This document shows, piece by piece, positions 6,120-6,893 of a DNA stretch of 6,893 nucleotides (within the stretch, counting starts at the first letter, position 1; every line of letters starts with the position of its first letter). The stretch lies in the NCBI GenBank assembly GCA_030262795.1, contig JAJSZO010000140.1, positions 1 to 6,893 on the forward strand, given 5' to 3'. The notes under the pieces were generated by a model. That model made no database searches and had not been told where the DNA came from. It saw only the letters and a list, made by a program, of their open reading frames with translations. Source of the DNA: Deltaproteobacteria bacterium. GTDB taxonomy: Bacteria > Desulfobacterota > Desulfobacteria > Desulfobacterales > ETH-SRB1. Both the position numbers and the translations under genes were made by a program.

Positions 6120-6260
6120 AGCAATTCTAATTATGCCATTTTGTAGGTTGGGTTGAGGTACGAAACCCAACGATTATGTAGGGAATTGGCCTAAATTTGT
6201 TGGGTTTCGCTTAGCTCAACCCAACCTACGCCTTGATCAATTTCCATAATTAGAATTGCT
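6120..6260. mobile_element. 141-bp MITE-like nested palindromic element
   Basis: Perfect 16-bp terminal inverted repeats, AGCAATTCTAATTATG at 6120-6135 and its complement at 6245-6260, enclose a second palindrome with arms at 6143-6171 and 6199-6229. The inner arms share GTAGGTTGGGTTGAG and GAAACCCAAC and differ only in a short middle segment. The inner type (GTAGGTTGGGTTGAG...GAAACCCAAC) is, to my recollection, a recurrent dispersed repeat in several bacterial groups. There is no room for a transposase, so it would be non-autonomous. I see no clear target-site duplication in the flanks. One end abuts the DUF4143 fragment, and the other lies inside the ogt-like reading frame and provides its stop codon. 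Transcribed, the element would fold into a long hairpin and could affect mRNA ends. Confidence 0.8.
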
Positions 6261-6811
6261 GCATTCCTAATCTTTCCGGATTGTGAAAACTCTATTCCTT
6301 CAAGTTCAAGCAAAGCCCGCTTCATCTGCTTGCTTTGAAATCCACCAGGCTCTCCATTGGATCTGACAGTTCTATGGCATGGAATGATTACAGGGAAAGG
6401 ATTGTGTGCAAGGGCTCTGCCGACTGCTCTTGCACTGCCCGGAATTCCCAGACTTTTTGCAATCCTTCCGTAAGTGCTTATCCAGCCACGCGGGATCCTG
6501 TTTTGAGATAGAAGAACTCTCTTTTGAAATTCAGAACACCTGTTAAAGGCAATAATATCGAACTTAAAATCAACGGCTTCACCTGCAAGAAAACTTTGAA
6601 TCTGTTCACCAAGCTCTGCAATAACAGAGCAAGATCGACGGCCGGAGCCGGCAAAGTTCATCAGGACAAGACGTTCCACTTTAGTCTGTTCATTGGGAAG
6701 AAATATCCGATAAACCCTTGGTCCTTTTTCGGTTTCCTTCCAGACAATACAAAATGTGCCAAACGCAGATGGCAGCGATGTATGAGAAAAAAATTCCATG
6801 AAAATTTTCAT
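6191..6811 (-). CDS. ogt: Methylated-DNA--protein-cysteine S-methyltransferase (O6-alkylguanine repair)
   Basis: The protein transfers alkyl groups from O6-alkylguanine in DNA to its own cysteine in a one-time suicide reaction in the cytoplasm. Starting at ATG 6811 it has 206 residues. The core is unmistakable: STYGRIAKSLG (112-122), ARAVGRALAHNPFP (127-140), the active-site PCHR with Cys145, then SNGEPGGF and the final LLELEG helix (167-172). The N-terminal ~90 residues fit the variable beta domain. I chose 6811 because AAGGA lies directly upstream, although the spacing is short. Starts at 6796 (MEFF) or further upstream, including a GTG at 6874, are possible. The normal domain ends near residue 180. 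Residues ~184-206, ending VGWVELSETQQI, are encoded by the MITE-like element, so the native C-terminus has been replaced or extended. The catalytic core is untouched and activity is likely. The family name is secure; ogt versus another MGMT paralogue name is less so. Confidence 0.93.
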   Translation of the reverse strand: MKIFMEFFSHTSLPSAFGTFCIVWKETEKGPRVYRIFLPNEQTKVERLVLMNFAGSGRRSCSVIAELGEQIQSFLAGEAVDFKFDIIAFNRCSEFQKRVLLSQNRIPRGWISTYGRIAKSLGIPGSARAVGRALAHNPFPVIIPCHRTVRSNGEPGGFQSKQMKRALLELEGIEFSQSGKIRNAAILIMEIDQGVGWVELSETQQI

Positions 6812-6893
6812 AATCCTTAGGAACGTGGACGAATTAACTTCCACAAGCAGGCGCATAGATTTGGGTCGGATCACCTATCATGCATATAGGACG

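Noticed and set aside
6812..6874. Extended ogt start at GTG 6874 or ATG 6856
   Set aside because: The added residues do not resemble the family and no ribosome site was seen. The AAGGA before 6811 favours the shorter start.
6834..6893. Nineteen open codons from the window edge on the minus strand, ending GDPTQIYAPACGS and a stop
   Set aside because: Could be the 3' end of a gene upstream of ogt, but an open run this short is expected by chance and I do not recognise it confidently.
1..6893. CRISPR array, tRNA or rRNA genes, intact transposase
   Set aside because: No regularly spaced short repeats, no tRNA cloverleaf or rRNA core segments, and no DDE or tyrosine-recombinase motifs were seen on either strand.

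Overview
The window looks like a slice of accessory chromosome from a Gram-negative bacterium of moderate GC. I lean towards a deltaproteobacterial / Desulfobacterota-type genome, because WD40-caspase proteins, FGE-sulfatase proteins, AAA_14-DUF4143 ATPases and the GTAGGTTGGGTT palindromic repeat resemble what I recall from that group. This is inference from memory, and no taxonomic marker is present. All recognisable genes lie on the minus strand, so transcription runs from high to low coordinates.

Only two genes look intact. The largest (1841-4783) encodes a 980-residue exported protein with an N-terminal signal peptide, a WD40 propeller region, a short beta-rich linker domain and a C-terminal caspase-like (C14) domain. 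The catalytic His is present, but the position expected to hold the catalytic Cys is Arg. The second (6191-6811) is an O6-alkylguanine-DNA alkyltransferase (ogt-like) with an intact PCHR active site. Its last 23 codons or so are supplied by a 141-bp palindromic MITE-like element.

Everything else is debris. From high to low coordinates: a DUF4143 fragment (5815-6117) abuts the MITE; the N-terminal half of an AAA_14 ATPase (5275-5766) follows it, so the two halves of this gene type stand in reversed order; then come an FGE-sulfatase fragment (4962-5180) and the 3' end of a PIN/VapC-like toxin (4834-4980) with an internal stop. Downstream of the WD40-caspase gene is an ATPase pseudogene with a C-terminal nuclease-like domain (270-1769). 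It carries two 1-nt frameshifts, one nonsense codon and an out-of-frame internal deletion. A 69-bp direct repeat with one mismatch occurs at 1-69 and 5797-5865 and brackets most of the window.

The WD40-caspase gene and the ATPase pseudogene are 71 bp apart on the same strand and could once have been co-transcribed. The most interesting point is a very long, fully open caspase-homologue gene that has lost its nucleophile and sits among broken toxin, ATPase and FGE genes.
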